NCBI RefSeq assembly: GCF_000737695.1
Contig: NZ_JPRM01000027.1
Location: 62,001-126,000, forward strand
Origin: Flavobacterium hydatis
Lineage (GTDB): Bacteria; Bacteroidota; Bacteroidia; Flavobacteriales; Flavobacteriaceae
Length of the DNA stretch: 64,000 bases
Reading direction: 5' to 3'
In this document: positions 9,070 through 18,975 of the stretch, piece after piece
Layout: every line of letters begins with the position of its first letter
Numbering within the stretch: position 1 is the first letter of the stretch
Notes under the pieces: generated by a model
Databases searched by the model: none
What the model was told of the DNA's origin: nothing
The model's input: only the letters and a program-made list of their open reading frames with translations
Program-made: the position numbers and the translations under genes

Positions 9070-9098
9070 TTGTTTTAGTTGTTTTTTTCGTAAATTTG
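9070..9098 (+). promoter_or_regulatory. Promoter of the GH130 gene
   Basis: TTG at 9070-9072 and TAAATTTG at 9091-9098, spaced 18 nt, fit the Bacteroidota -33/-7 pattern. The leader to ATG 9200 would be about 95 nt. Confidence 0.55.
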
Positions 9099-9199
9099 AA
9101 ATAACCTCTTAATCGGAAGTTTATATATTCTCAGATTTCCAGAATTGATTTGTTCTAAAAAATAGCCTTCTTATTTTATTCTAATTAAAAAATAAAACT

Positions 9200-10669
9200 A
9201 TGCGAGTACCTGTCATCCGAAAAGATATACGATTTACCCCAGATTCCAAAAGAGTTGTTGCTCGATATTTTATGAATGGCGATGAACGGACAATCCAAAT
9301 GATAGCACGCATAATGACACTCGATGAAAAACAGGTCGTAGATACCTTAGAACATACACTCCGAGAATTTGCCAGACGCCACCGAAATATTTCGAGTATC
9401 TTTCTTAAGCATTGCGGAAAAATAAGAGGCATAATCGAGAATATGCAAATAGATTATGAAGCTATGACTCTAGAACGAAAAATGCTCATAGGCTCTTATT
9501 GTACAATGGAATATGCCATAGAATCGGCAGCAATTTTCAACCCATCTATTGTAGAAGATTTCGACCAATCGGATTTACAAATAGGCGAAAAACGAGTTAT
9601 TATTTCTTTTCGTGCTACGGGCGAAGGTCATATTTCATCGATTGTTTTCAGGAGAGGAATACTTGATAAAGATAACAACCTACAAGTAATGAAAATTGGG
9701 CATAACATCGATAAAGCCGAGATTGTGCACAAAAGCTTATACAACAAAGAACGATTTCTACTAAAATTGTCTGAGATGCATACACAAGACAAATACATTG
9801 CACAAATTATGCAGGATTTGCCAAATGAATTTGAGTATGCCGTATTAAAAAGCATGGTAAATATAGCATTAAGTGATCCATCTATTCGCCAAGAAAGAAG
9901 AACTGCACTCGAAGAAATAATCTGGCTAGCCGATTCCTTTTATGATTTACAATTCAAGCACGATTCAGACATTACCGAGCGTGTAATATTCCCTATATCC
10001 GACTCCGAAAGCAAAGGAATCGAAGATGCGCGCTTTGTACATTTTGTCGATGATGATGGGTCTAACAATCGAGTAATGGCAACCTATACCGCTTATAATG
10101 GACATACCATACTCCCAAAACTTATCTCAACCGAAGACTTTTATACCTTCAGAGTAATGCCTTTACACGGAGCTGGTGCTCAAAACAAAAACCTAGCACT
10201 TTTCCCCCGAAAAATAAAAGGCAAATATGCCATGCTTTCCCGTATCGATGGCGTTAACAACTACATCATGTATTCCGACAGAGCCACACAATGGAACACT
10301 CCTGTCCTACTGCAAGAACCTCGCTATACGTGGGAGTTTACCCAAATAGGAAACTGCGGATCACCACTCTGGACCGAAGAAGGCTGGCTTGTAATAACCC
10401 ACGGTGTAGGCGCCATGAGACGTTATTGTATAGGCGCATCGTTATTTGACCTTGACGACCCATCCAAAGAAATCGGAAGACTAAAAGAACCTCTACTCTC
10501 TCCACTCGAAGACGAGCGAGAAGGTTACGTACCCAATGTTGTGTATTCTTGTGGTGCAATTATCCACAACAACAGCTTAATATTACCCTACGCCGTATCC
10601 GATTATTCATCGACCTATGCCATCGTAGATATGGTAGAATTAATAACTGCTTTAAAAAATAGCAAATAA
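9200..10669 (+). CDS. GH130 family beta-mannoside phosphorylase/hydrolase
   Basis: 489 residues, no signal peptide, so cytoplasmic. The C-terminal ~300 residues carry the GH130 five-bladed propeller motifs: GIEDARFVHF (the family's E-D-P/A-R), MLSRIDGVNN (catalytic Asp region), GNCGSPLWTEEGWLVITHGVG, IGASLFDLDDP, EREGYVPNVVYSCGAIIH and YAVSDYSSTYA. GH130 enzymes phosphorolyse (some hydrolyse) beta-mannosides. The ~170-residue helical N-terminal extension makes it much longer than the ~320-350-residue phosphorylases. It is monocistronic, about 9 kb from the N-glycan locus, so a role in Man-GlcNAc salvage is possible but not shown. Confidence 0.85.
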   Translation: MRVPVIRKDIRFTPDSKRVVARYFMNGDERTIQMIARIMTLDEKQVVDTLEHTLREFARRHRNISSIFLKHCGKIRGIIENMQIDYEAMTLERKMLIGSYCTMEYAIESAAIFNPSIVEDFDQSDLQIGEKRVIISFRATGEGHISSIVFRRGILDKDNNLQVMKIGHNIDKAEIVHKSLYNKERFLLKLSEMHTQDKYIAQIMQDLPNEFEYAVLKSMVNIALSDPSIRQERRTALEEIIWLADSFYDLQFKHDSDITERVIFPISDSESKGIEDARFVHFVDDDGSNNRVMATYTAYNGHTILPKLISTEDFYTFRVMPLHGAGAQNKNLALFPRKIKGKYAMLSRIDGVNNYIMYSDRATQWNTPVLLQEPRYTWEFTQIGNCGSPLWTEEGWLVITHGVGAMRRYCIGASLFDLDDPSKEIGRLKEPLLSPLEDEREGYVPNVVYSCGAIIHNNSLILPYAVSDYSSTYAIVDMVELITALKNSK

Positions 10670-10767
10670 GAATTTGAATTTGGAGCTCTCGAAGTATTAA
10701 AGACAACTACCCACTACAAAAAATACTTAAATTTTGAAACTGCTAATAAATTATTTATGAAAAACAG

Positions 10768-10796
10768 AAGCCATTCCCGGATAGAATGGCTTTTTT
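10768..10796 (+). terminator. Rho-independent terminator after GH130
   Basis: AAGCCATTC / GAATGGCTT hairpin followed by TTTTTT, 98 nt after the GH130 stop. Confidence 0.8.
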
Positions 10797-10881
10797 GATT
10801 TTGATTACTGAACTGATTGCAAGTCTTCACTATCGGGATTAAAGTCTATTTGGTGTGATTTAGGTTATTTTAGCAAATAAA

Positions 10882-10910
10882 AAACCTTGTCAATATTTTT
10901 GACAAGGTTT
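10882..10910. terminator. Hairpin, probable terminator for the Rhs operon
   Basis: AAACCTTGTCA / TGACAAGGTTT is a perfect 11-bp stem. It lies downstream of the minus-strand Rhs group (ends 11178) and after the GH130 terminator, and is followed by T-rich sequence on the minus strand. Confidence 0.55.
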
Positions 10911-11177
10911 GATTGTTTTAAATGATTTTCTTTGTAGGCACGGAAAAAATTTCCGCGCTATCGTTGCGCACATCTGAGCGGTCGGGTTTAAAAAACAAAA
11001 CCCACACAATTGATGCATTACCTTGTCTCATCCTAAAATAAGTTTGCACGTATATCCGAGCCGTCGGGATTTTAGATTACGTCTTATCATTGCGATTACA
11101 AAGTCAAGAGACGTTTGTACAGCATATCCTAACATATTTAATCTTTTAAAGAGAACACTTTGGAGAGCTGGGGAAAC
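10911..11177. other. Intergenic, no gene; imperfect direct repeat
   Basis: Contains CTGAGCGGTCGGG (10974-10986) and CCGAGCCGTCGGG (11056-11068), each preceded by a GCxCAC/GCACGT word, an 82-bp-spaced imperfect direct repeat. GC content is locally higher than its surroundings. No ORF is convincing. Confidence 0.4.
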
Positions 11178-11804
11178 CTAATCTGAAACAGTATCAAACT
11201 TAGTTACCTCAGAACCGTTTTTATTGGATCTAATTAAATAAAATCTAACCTCATTATTAATAATCATAGTAATATTCAATGTAGCAAATTTTTTTAATTC
11301 AATTTCCCCTTGAATTTTATTAAAATCACTTTTATCAAAGTAATTATAAACAGTTGCAATCTCATTTTCATTATATTCTTCTAATTCATCTTTTGTTTTC
11401 TTTACTATATATGGTTTGTAATAAACTTGTTGTTTTTTTTCAATTTTTTTATAATTAAGAAGCAATAATATATCATTATAAATAAAATAAGAGGACTCCT
11501 TTTGTTCTCCATTAATATCAATAAATTCATCTATTATTATTATCTTATCATTATTAAGAATATTTAATGAGTCTATAATTTTAGTTCTCAATTTCATTCT
11601 TCTTTTATAAAAAAATGTTTCATCATCAACAATCTGATTAGATATTTCAGGAAAATCTCTGTATTCCTGTTTTATTTTACTTATTTTATTCTTGAAATAA
11701 TTCTTATAAGGTTGATTTACTTTGTGTATTGTTATTTCTTGAGAAAAACATACTTGGGTTAAAAGCCCAAAAAAAAATAAAAATATATTTTTAATTACAT
11801 TCAT
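11178..11804 (-). CDS. Exported protein of unknown function, candidate immunity/accessory to the Rhs protein
   Basis: 208 residues with a signal peptide (MNVIKNIFLFFFGLLTQVCFSQ). The mature part is Lys/Ile/Glu-rich with no motif I recognise (KNKISKIKQEYRDFPEIS, YFDKSDFNKIQGEIELKK). Its start overlaps the 3' end of the Rhs gene by 14 nt, so it is translated from the same transcript. Position immediately after a gene ending in a putative toxin domain is where immunity genes usually sit, and a periplasmic location would suit neutralising an exported effector. That is inference from position only. Codons are AT-richer than in the Rhs core, as is the Rhs C-terminus. Confidence 0.75.
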   Translation of the reverse strand: MNVIKNIFLFFFGLLTQVCFSQEITIHKVNQPYKNYFKNKISKIKQEYRDFPEISNQIVDDETFFYKRRMKLRTKIIDSLNILNNDKIIIIDEFIDINGEQKESSYFIYNDILLLLNYKKIEKKQQVYYKPYIVKKTKDELEEYNENEIATVYNYFDKSDFNKIQGEIELKKFATLNITMIINNEVRFYLIRSNKNGSEVTKFDTVSD

Positions 11805-14800
11805 TGTAGTTAAATCTTGAATTTAAAATTACTCCTCCGCTTGCTCTTATTCCATCCCTAATACTTGCTTCCATTTGTTTTGGAGTTGTAGTGTTTGAAT
11901 GGAGGTATCTGGATCCAGAAATATTATAATACACACTATTTCCTTGACCATCAATAATTGTTGATAAAGGATTAGGGCTGTAAGTGTTCGTTTGTTTATT
12001 AAATAAAGAAGAATAATGAGTTCTTAATGGTAATCCTGCTTCAGATCTTATCTTATTTTCAATATGTGTTGCTCTAATCTCACTTCTAGATACATCATCT
12101 TTATACCATGAATCATTAATCTTGGTAGGATCATTTACATGCCCTAACTCATGTCCTAAAGTTACGAAGAATGGACTTTCTTGAAAACCAGACTGAGTCC
12201 AAGTTTTTTCATTGGATTTAGGGTCAATAAAAATAGTATTTCCATCTGCGATATTTTTACCCTTGCTATATTTTAAAAATACATCTTTCTTTTCTCCTGA
12301 AAATTCATCAATTAGTCCTTTTCCTGTTTTTCCACTATTTTCTAAACTATTAAGACCAGCAACAGCATTTAAAACAAAATCAGGGAGTACTGTATTAGCA
12401 TCAATTGTTTGCCACTTACCATCAATCTGATGTTGAGTTTGTCCATTTTGATAGCGATATTTTTCACTTGAATTAGGGTCATTGATATAAATATATTCTC
12501 CATTAACATCTATAAATAAGGTTGGAGTATTCCCGGCATATTGATAAGGAGTAAGACTTTCAAACTTTTCAGCCATTCTGTCAATATTCATAAATCTTCC
12601 CAAAGCTGGGTCATAATTCCTAGCCCCATAGTCATACAAGTCTAATTTAATTCCTCCAATGTTATCGTCTTGCAGCTCTTTCCCGTTGTACTTATATTTT
12701 TGCGCTACAGCAGTCCCTAAAGCAGCAGTCACCCCATTATATCCTTTATGTTTGAGACCGAAAGGGTAGTAGTTGTTTTCTTCTACAATACTCAGGTTCT
12801 TATCATAACTCAAACGTACATTTCCTAAATGGTCTTTGTACTGGTAAATATACTCAAAAGTTCCCGAATTATTACTCACATATCCCTCAGGTTGAGAGAA
12901 AAACTGTAGAGTATTGTTCTCATAAATAAAACTACCCGCATAATCGGTAGTAGTACCCGTACTTACTACTTTGCGTTGTTTCACACCAGTGGCATCATAT
13001 ACATAATCGATAGTTCCCGATGGGAAAGTAATTTTAGTAGGTAAATTTAAATAATTATAAGCAATAGCCAAGATACCTTTGTTGGCATCGGTTTTCATGT
13101 TCCCGTTCGGGTCATATTCATATTCTACAGGAAGGCTAGCTCCATTTTTAAAACCTTCGGTACTACCAGAAGAATCTTCAACTTTAATTAGTTTATTTCC
13201 TATATAATCATAAGTCAAGTCATCCATTTTAGCAAAATTAGTAGCATTTACATCTGTATGTCCTAATCTTGTTAAACTCATGATATTTCCGTTCTTATCA
13301 TAAATCAAACCTTCGTTGTATCTACCAGGATTTAAAGTTGAAATGTCATTGGCAAGTGTTAACCTGTTTAAAGCATCGTAGGTATAGGCATAACTTTTTA
13401 GACTAGAATCAGCATTAGCCGTTTTCCATAAAGTCTGGCTAATGTTTCCGTTGTATAGTTTTCCAGTTGTACTGTCATTGTAATTAAGCTGAAAAGCAAA
13501 TAAACTACTTCCTAGCGCATTTACATTATTGATATTCTTAAGCCATCCTCGAATATTATATCCGTAAGATATAGTTTGTAATCTTGATTGTGCCGTTTTT
13601 CCACCCACACTTTTCTTGTCCAATTGTCCTAAATTATCATAACTATTAGTTACAATAAGTTCAGGAGTTTGGTTATTAATGGTTTGTTTTTGGTTAAGCA
13701 ATCTGCCCATATGATCATAGGTAAAAGTATCTACTATCTTAATTTCTGCTGCAGCTCCTTTTTTATGAATTGTTGTGTTTTCTATGAGCTTTCCTCCAAA
13801 ATCAAGCAAACTAGCCGAGGTACTTACCGTTCCTAAATAGTTATTTTTGCTGTAGCTATAAATAGGTCTTCCTTTGGCATCATAGTAATTTACATTGGTC
13901 GTCCAGCTGGTAGTTCCTAGCACACGTATTTTACTTCCTGTAGCAAGCCCTTTTGTATTAGTTACTGTAGTTGCAGAACTACCGTCAAGATCAAAACTGT
14001 AATCGTCGTAATAACTAATAGTCAACAAATCAATCCCTGTATTTGGGAAAGCAACATTGGTATAGCTTACACTCGTTCCTGCTATATTTATAGCAGCGGC
14101 TTGTTTACTCTCGAATAAAGTAGTACCATTGGCTAAAGCCTGAACAGCAGCTCTAGTGTTTTGTATAACATTTGTATATTCCCCAGTATAAACAGGCCTG
14201 CTAAAAGCATCATATTTAGTAAACATCCATTTATTGCTTGCCTTTAAATTAGCATCCTGAGTAAGAACCTGTCTGTTGAGTTTATCATATACTATGTATT
14301 CCCAATCTTTACCCGGAAGTTTTTTCTCAATTAAACGATTGCGATCATCATAGCGGTATTGGTAACACAAGCTACTCAAAGTAGGTTCGGTAATTACACC
14401 CTCAGCTTTTGGAGGTAACACCAAGGTAAGGTTACCGTAATTATCATATACATAGTAGGTATCATAAGCTCCATTATTATAAGTTCTCTTAAGCACTACA
14501 CGTCCTTCTTTATCTTTAAATTCTTCAGTAGTATTGTTATTGCCGTTTATCCAATTTTCGTCTTTGGTAATAGTTTTAAACAATTGTCCTATACCGTAAT
14601 TAGATGAGGCTGTTATTGTCGGTACATAAACTCCATTAGCGTCAAGTGCTGTACTTACTGCATAAAGTTTAACCGCATCGGCATCAGTATTCGCTACGTA
14701 ATCTAGTTTTATCTCATGACCAGAACCTAAGGCCCAATCTTTACCAGGTGCCGCTTGTTGCAATACTCGATTAAGAGGAGAATCTTCAAATTCTTTTTGC

Positions 14801-15393
14801 GAGAATGGGTTGGCTTTTGCGCTATTTATATCAGTAGGGTAATTGTTTATGTAATAAGAGCTTAATCTTGCAATAGCATCGGTACCTGTTCGATAAGAAG
14901 CTGTAGCACCGAGAACATCCATATAAGGCAGATACTCTTTGTCCTGTCTTCCAAAATCATCATATTGTATTGGAACCACAAGATCTTGTTTGGTAGGAGA
15001 TGCTTTTATAGCAATACTTTGCATAGGTCTCCCTAATCCATCAAAATAAGTGATGTTCTCTATTACATCACTATTGTTTGCAATTTTTGTTGTATCAGTC
15101 ATCGGAGCCTGATAAGTACGGGTAAAGATATAATTTTCCTTACTCCGAGTAATAGCAATATAAGCATCAGAACTTACTTTGGCGACAAAAGTACTTCCAG
15201 CTTGTATGTGTGTATTAGGACCAAGAGTAATACTTTGTGTAGCGATAAGAGTTACAGGACCTGTTGCAGCTGTAACCGTATAATTAGTTGCTGGTGGCTC
15301 TGGTTTTAGTATCGTTACTGCAGTTTGTGCATGTAGGGCAGCTGTTATAAAAAACAATAAAACAGTTGTATATTGAGATAATTTTTTTATCAT
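11791..15393 (-). CDS. Rhs/YD-repeat protein with C-terminal M91-like zinc-peptidase domain
   Basis: 1200 residues. Signal peptide (to ALHAQ, ~23); a DUF6443-type region (YFDGLGRPMQSIAIKASPTKQD, ~115-170); many YD/RHS repeats (YDKLNRQVLTQD, YTYDALNRLTLAND, YDYIGNKL, YEYDPNGNMKTD); then the Rhs core end (YPFGLKHKGYN, YNGKELQDD, LDLYDYGARNYDPALGRF, TPYQYAGNTP, FIDVNGE). The ~200 residues after the core are the variable tip. They contain GHELGHVNDP (HELGH at ~1081-1085) and SEIRATHIENKIRSEAG...PLR, the HExxH plus downstream E/N-R pattern of M91 (NleD-like) zinc peptidases. Probably a surface or secreted polymorphic effector whose tip is a protease toxin. Starts 3 nt after its upstream partner stops. 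Confidence 0.88.
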   Translation of the reverse strand: MIKKLSQYTTVLLFFITAALHAQTAVTILKPEPPATNYTVTAATGPVTLIATQSITLGPNTHIQAGSTFVAKVSSDAYIAITRSKENYIFTRTYQAPMTDTTKIANNSDVIENITYFDGLGRPMQSIAIKASPTKQDLVVPIQYDDFGRQDKEYLPYMDVLGATASYRTGTDAIARLSSYYINNYPTDINSAKANPFSQKEFEDSPLNRVLQQAAPGKDWALGSGHEIKLDYVANTDADAVKLYAVSTALDANGVYVPTITASSNYGIGQLFKTITKDENWINGNNNTTEEFKDKEGRVVLKRTYNNGAYDTYYVYDNYGNLTLVLPPKAEGVITEPTLSSLCYQYRYDDRNRLIEKKLPGKDWEYIVYDKLNRQVLTQDANLKASNKWMFTKYDAFSRPVYTGEYTNVIQNTRAAVQALANGTTLFESKQAAAINIAGTSVSYTNVAFPNTGIDLLTISYYDDYSFDLDGSSATTVTNTKGLATGSKIRVLGTTSWTTNVNYYDAKGRPIYSYSKNNYLGTVSTSASLLDFGGKLIENTTIHKKGAAAEIKIVDTFTYDHMGRLLNQKQTINNQTPELIVTNSYDNLGQLDKKSVGGKTAQSRLQTISYGYNIRGWLKNINNVNALGSSLFAFQLNYNDSTTGKLYNGNISQTLWKTANADSSLKSYAYTYDALNRLTLANDISTLNPGRYNEGLIYDKNGNIMSLTRLGHTDVNATNFAKMDDLTYDYIGNKLIKVEDSSGSTEGFKNGASLPVEYEYDPNGNMKTDANKGILAIAYNYLNLPTKITFPSGTIDYVYDATGVKQRKVVSTGTTTDYAGSFIYENNTLQFFSQPEGYVSNNSGTFEYIYQYKDHLGNVRLSYDKNLSIVEENNYYPFGLKHKGYNGVTAALGTAVAQKYKYNGKELQDDNIGGIKLDLYDYGARNYDPALGRFMNIDRMAEKFESLTPYQYAGNTPTLFIDVNGEYIYINDPNSSEKYRYQNGQTQHQIDGKWQTIDANTVLPDFVLNAVAGLNSLENSGKTGKGLIDEFSGEKKDVFLKYSKGKNIADGNTIFIDPKSNEKTWTQSGFQESPFFVTLGHELGHVNDPTKINDSWYKDDVSRSEIRATHIENKIRSEAGLPLRTHYSSLFNKQTNTYSPNPLSTIIDGQGNSVYYNISGSRYLHSNTTTPKQMEASIRDGIRASGGVILNSRFNYNECN

Positions 15394-15395
15394 GA

Positions 15396-18300
15396 TTAAT
15401 ATTTTTTATAACGATATTGGTTTTCAGATAGTAATTTACCTTCGGCATCTTTTACAAATTGTAATCTGTTTGCTGTATCATAAGTATAAATCATTTTATA
15501 TCCTTTAGGATCTGTTATGGTACTAACTCCAACCAATGGAACATAAGTATAAGTTGTTAGCATTGCAGCAGGTAGAGCAGAACGTAAATCCTTTAAAGCA
15601 TCTAGTAAACCACTTTCGGTACCAGCATCAGAGGCATTTTGCGCAACAGTAATTAATCCCAAAGGAATGTTTGCATAAGTAATATTTTCTAACTTAGCAA
15701 TAGGTTGTGTTTTGTTATAACCCCAAATGATACAAACCGGGGTACCTCCCTCAGGGGTATATTGTAATATGTTGCCTTTATCATCATATTGATCAAAAAT
15801 AATTTTTCTATCTGTATTTGTATTCAGATCAATGTCGTTATTTCCTTTATTAGAATAAACATATTTTGGCAATAATAAATTCCCCGTCGCAGCACTCTCT
15901 TCATATTTGGTAACAGATTCAGCTATTTTTATACTATTCACAAAATTTTGTATTTTAATTGGCTTCCCAATTCTATTTTGGGACACTAATTTTTGCATTT
16001 GTGGAGATTGGGCTGAGCTTAATAAGTCATGTGGGTAAGCATATATTGTTTGTAAAGTTTCTCCTTTGGATGAACCTGAAACTATTGAAGTAGGCTGACA
16101 ATGTAAAGGATTATTATAATCGTAATTAGTCACTACTGTTACAGGATTTAACCCATCTTTATCAAAAATTTTCTCTGTAGTTTTCTTTAAATAGCTCCAT
16201 TGAGAGCGAACAAAATATTCGTTTAGTGAAAAAGAACTCACTAAAGATACTTGAGGACAAAAAGTTTCTGTCCCAGTCATACCGCCAACAACAACATAAC
16301 CAAAAAGTTCATTGCTTACATAGGCTACGTGCCCCAATACTGTTTTATCCTTAGCTGGATCATGTACATATTCGTTTATTGTTTCTTTTAGAATAATATC
16401 ACTATTTAATACCCCCCTTTTGAAAACTTTATGATTTACTAATCTGCCAGATCCAAATCCATTAGTAAGAGGAGTTGTTCTATCATCATCTCCTTGAATC
16501 ACATAAGGCAATCCATCTTGAAAAATATTATAGGTAAATTCTTCTCCTCCATTTTCAAAATTTTCGCCATAACTTTTAGTTACAGAAGCATAACCAAATT
16601 GAGCATTTTGACAAGAATAAATCCTACCCAAATCTGCACTTGAAACGGAATAACGAGTTGTCTGAGATGGATATTCACAAGGATTACTTCTATCTATTTT
16701 TCGGATATATGCAAGAGGAGCTCTTGAGATATAACTTCCTGAATCGTAAAAATATTTTTCTGTTTCAGTATGCTCATTAAACAAATTTCTATTCATTATT
16801 TTTTGTACTCTAAAACCACCAACTTGTACATCTACTTCTTGATGCGTAACTGGAGCTTCATAATAATCAAAACTTACACCCGTCATAACACATTCTGCTG
16901 ATGATAAATAAACTGTTACTTTATAACTTGTATTTGCTTTGAGTTTAAAAGTTACCGAATCTGAATCAGGTGAATCCCGATGAAAACCATAATGTCCTCC
17001 TATCTCTGTTGGAAAATCTGTATCTTCATGATTCACAAAAACGACACGTTCATTTGTTGATAAATCAATAATACTAACACTCCCAGTTGGATCATGATGC
17101 TCCTCATAATCCCTATCTATATCTCTACAGAAACTGTTAAATTGTGCATAAGTAGTTAATTTAACAGTTTGATCGTAAGATGAAAATATAGTCTCGCTTT
17201 TAGAATCATTGCGCTCGCCTATAGAAGTCTTAAGATCAATATCCACACTAGATTTGTTAGGAAATACTGGTACAGTTACTTTTCCATCTACATGTGGCTC
17301 ATATACTAAAGTACTGGTTCCTTTAGTTGGGTAGGTTATTTTTTTTAATAAACCAAAATATCCGAAATTACTGTCCGGATTTCTATTTGCCAGTTCGGTA
17401 TAACTAGAGTTAACTGGATGTTTTACCGAATTAGGAACAGGAATGTCTTCTGTGATTAAAGTAGTATTGTTCTTTCCGTTAAAGAGACCATAATAGTCTT
17501 TGGCAAAACTGAATCGAGCTGGTAATAACTCAGGAGAGTAATATTCAAATTCATGAATTTTTGGGCTAATCGAATTATTTTGTTCATTAATTTTTGTGAG
17601 GTAAAAACGCTTCGTAAGGTAATTAGGAGACGATCTAATATCAGATGGGAGATAATTGTAATTTGGGTAAGAATCGCCAGCATACTCAGTATAACCCAAT
17701 CTAATTTTATTAATTAATGCACCCTTTTTATCATAACAATTTATTTCATCAACCTTCATAAAATTGAAATCATTATCTGAAAATCGCTTTGAATATGAAA
17801 ATGTTATTTTTGTATCATTCGAAATAATTTCTTTCAAAAGACATTCATTGGAAAAGGAGTTATATTTAGCAGTCGTTAATGATATCCAAGGATGAAAACT
17901 TGTCTCTTTGTAATCTAAATTCTGCTCAAGACCTGAAAGATATTCTATATTAGTAGGATTCCCAACGTAATTAAGTATAATTTCTTTGTTTGTCATCGGA
18001 TCAAAAATCCTAGTTAAATACCAAGATGTTTTAACATTTGTAGCTCTTGGTCCTTGTTTTGAAAGGTCTCTAACTAAACTTGACTCAACACTTCCGTTGC
18101 CTCCAAAAAAATATTTAATTCCTTTTGTGTCTGTAATAATTACTTCAGGATTATAATTCACACCATTAGTACCTATACCAAGGAAGGCTTCAGTAACTTC
18201 TATTCTAATTCCTGTAGGCTCAATTTCGACAGGAATATTATCATCATCCAAAAAAAACTTTCCAGAAATACCGGCAAAATTATAACTATATATATCAGGT

Positions 18301-18767
18301 TGGGTATCAGAATCGGGATTATTAGAAGCCTGCTCTAAAAAAGCCATCATTTCACTAGAATTATATGCCGTATTTGGCTTTTTAACTCTTCCACGATAAT
18401 TATCTTGATAATCAAACACTTGTCTCGTAATAACACCTCCTGCATTTAATGCCCATCCCATCCCTACATTCGATTCATATTGATCAACCTTTACTCCATC
18501 TGAAGAATACGACAAACCTATTGGCAATTCTAAATTACCTGATTTAATAGTATGTAAAGGGATATTAATTATACCATTTCCTGTAAATTGATTTAAGGGA
18601 ACTTGCCCATATAATCCTAAACTGGCACTATTAGGAGGTGGCGGAACTATGATAGGAGTTTTGCTTACTGGCTCTGGATCGCGTTGTGCTATTATTGGTA
18701 AAGATGTAAAAATTAGCAATAGGAAGAATACATATTTAAACCTGTTACTTGTATGTACTATATTCAT
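15396..18767 (-). CDS. Large exported YD-repeat protein, partner of the downstream Rhs protein
   Basis: 1123 residues with a signal peptide (FFLLLIFTSLPIIAQ). The N-terminal region (LGLYGQVPLNQFTGNGIINIPLH, LELPIGLSYSSDGVKVDQ, VGMGWALNAGGVITR) resembles the SpvB/TcB-like start of YD-repeat proteins. The middle is beta-rich. The C-terminus has degenerate RHS repeats (YDDKGNILQYTPEGG, MIYTYDTANRLQFVKDAEGK). It lacks an Rhs core end and a tip domain, which the next gene supplies. Stop and next start are 2 nt apart, so the two are translationally coupled. By analogy with split TcB/TcC cocoons, the two chains might assemble into one shell (inference). Confidence 0.85.
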   Translation of the reverse strand: MNIVHTSNRFKYVFFLLLIFTSLPIIAQRDPEPVSKTPIIVPPPPNSASLGLYGQVPLNQFTGNGIINIPLHTIKSGNLELPIGLSYSSDGVKVDQYESNVGMGWALNAGGVITRQVFDYQDNYRGRVKKPNTAYNSSEMMAFLEQASNNPDSDTQPDIYSYNFAGISGKFFLDDDNIPVEIEPTGIRIEVTEAFLGIGTNGVNYNPEVIITDTKGIKYFFGGNGSVESSLVRDLSKQGPRATNVKTSWYLTRIFDPMTNKEIILNYVGNPTNIEYLSGLEQNLDYKETSFHPWISLTTAKYNSFSNECLLKEIISNDTKITFSYSKRFSDNDFNFMKVDEINCYDKKGALINKIRLGYTEYAGDSYPNYNYLPSDIRSSPNYLTKRFYLTKINEQNNSISPKIHEFEYYSPELLPARFSFAKDYYGLFNGKNNTTLITEDIPVPNSVKHPVNSSYTELANRNPDSNFGYFGLLKKITYPTKGTSTLVYEPHVDGKVTVPVFPNKSSVDIDLKTSIGERNDSKSETIFSSYDQTVKLTTYAQFNSFCRDIDRDYEEHHDPTGSVSIIDLSTNERVVFVNHEDTDFPTEIGGHYGFHRDSPDSDSVTFKLKANTSYKVTVYLSSAECVMTGVSFDYYEAPVTHQEVDVQVGGFRVQKIMNRNLFNEHTETEKYFYDSGSYISRAPLAYIRKIDRSNPCEYPSQTTRYSVSSADLGRIYSCQNAQFGYASVTKSYGENFENGGEEFTYNIFQDGLPYVIQGDDDRTTPLTNGFGSGRLVNHKVFKRGVLNSDIILKETINEYVHDPAKDKTVLGHVAYVSNELFGYVVVGGMTGTETFCPQVSLVSSFSLNEYFVRSQWSYLKKTTEKIFDKDGLNPVTVVTNYDYNNPLHCQPTSIVSGSSKGETLQTIYAYPHDLLSSAQSPQMQKLVSQNRIGKPIKIQNFVNSIKIAESVTKYEESAATGNLLLPKYVYSNKGNNDIDLNTNTDRKIIFDQYDDKGNILQYTPEGGTPVCIIWGYNKTQPIAKLENITYANIPLGLITVAQNASDAGTESGLLDALKDLRSALPAAMLTTYTYVPLVGVSTITDPKGYKMIYTYDTANRLQFVKDAEGKLLSENQYRYKKY

Positions 18768-18843
18768 TTTTTATTTATTTTTATTGTTTATTATCATCAC
18801 TCTCCATATTCATTTATATGTTAACTATATAAACCTCTTCGAA

Positions 18844-18975
18844 ATGAAGAAATTTAAACATATAAAACAATTGATTCTTAGATTAGATAAGCTAATCTCT
18901 TTGAATTTAATTACTCAAAAAGATAATACTTTAACATCTTTTCTAAAAGTTACTTGGAGAATTAAAAGTCTTTAA
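18844..18975 (+). CDS. Small ORF, 43 residues, doubtful
   Basis: ATG 18844 opens a Lys/Leu/Ile-rich frame (MKKFKHIKQLILRLDKLISL...), possibly one or two helices, with no family I recognise. It lies alone upstream of and divergent to the Rhs operon. The AT-rich setting makes a chance ORF quite possible. The rest of the 573-bp gap (18768-19340) shows nothing beyond a terminator at 19296. Confidence 0.25.
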   Translation: MKKFKHIKQLILRLDKLISLNLITQKDNTLTSFLKVTWRIKSL

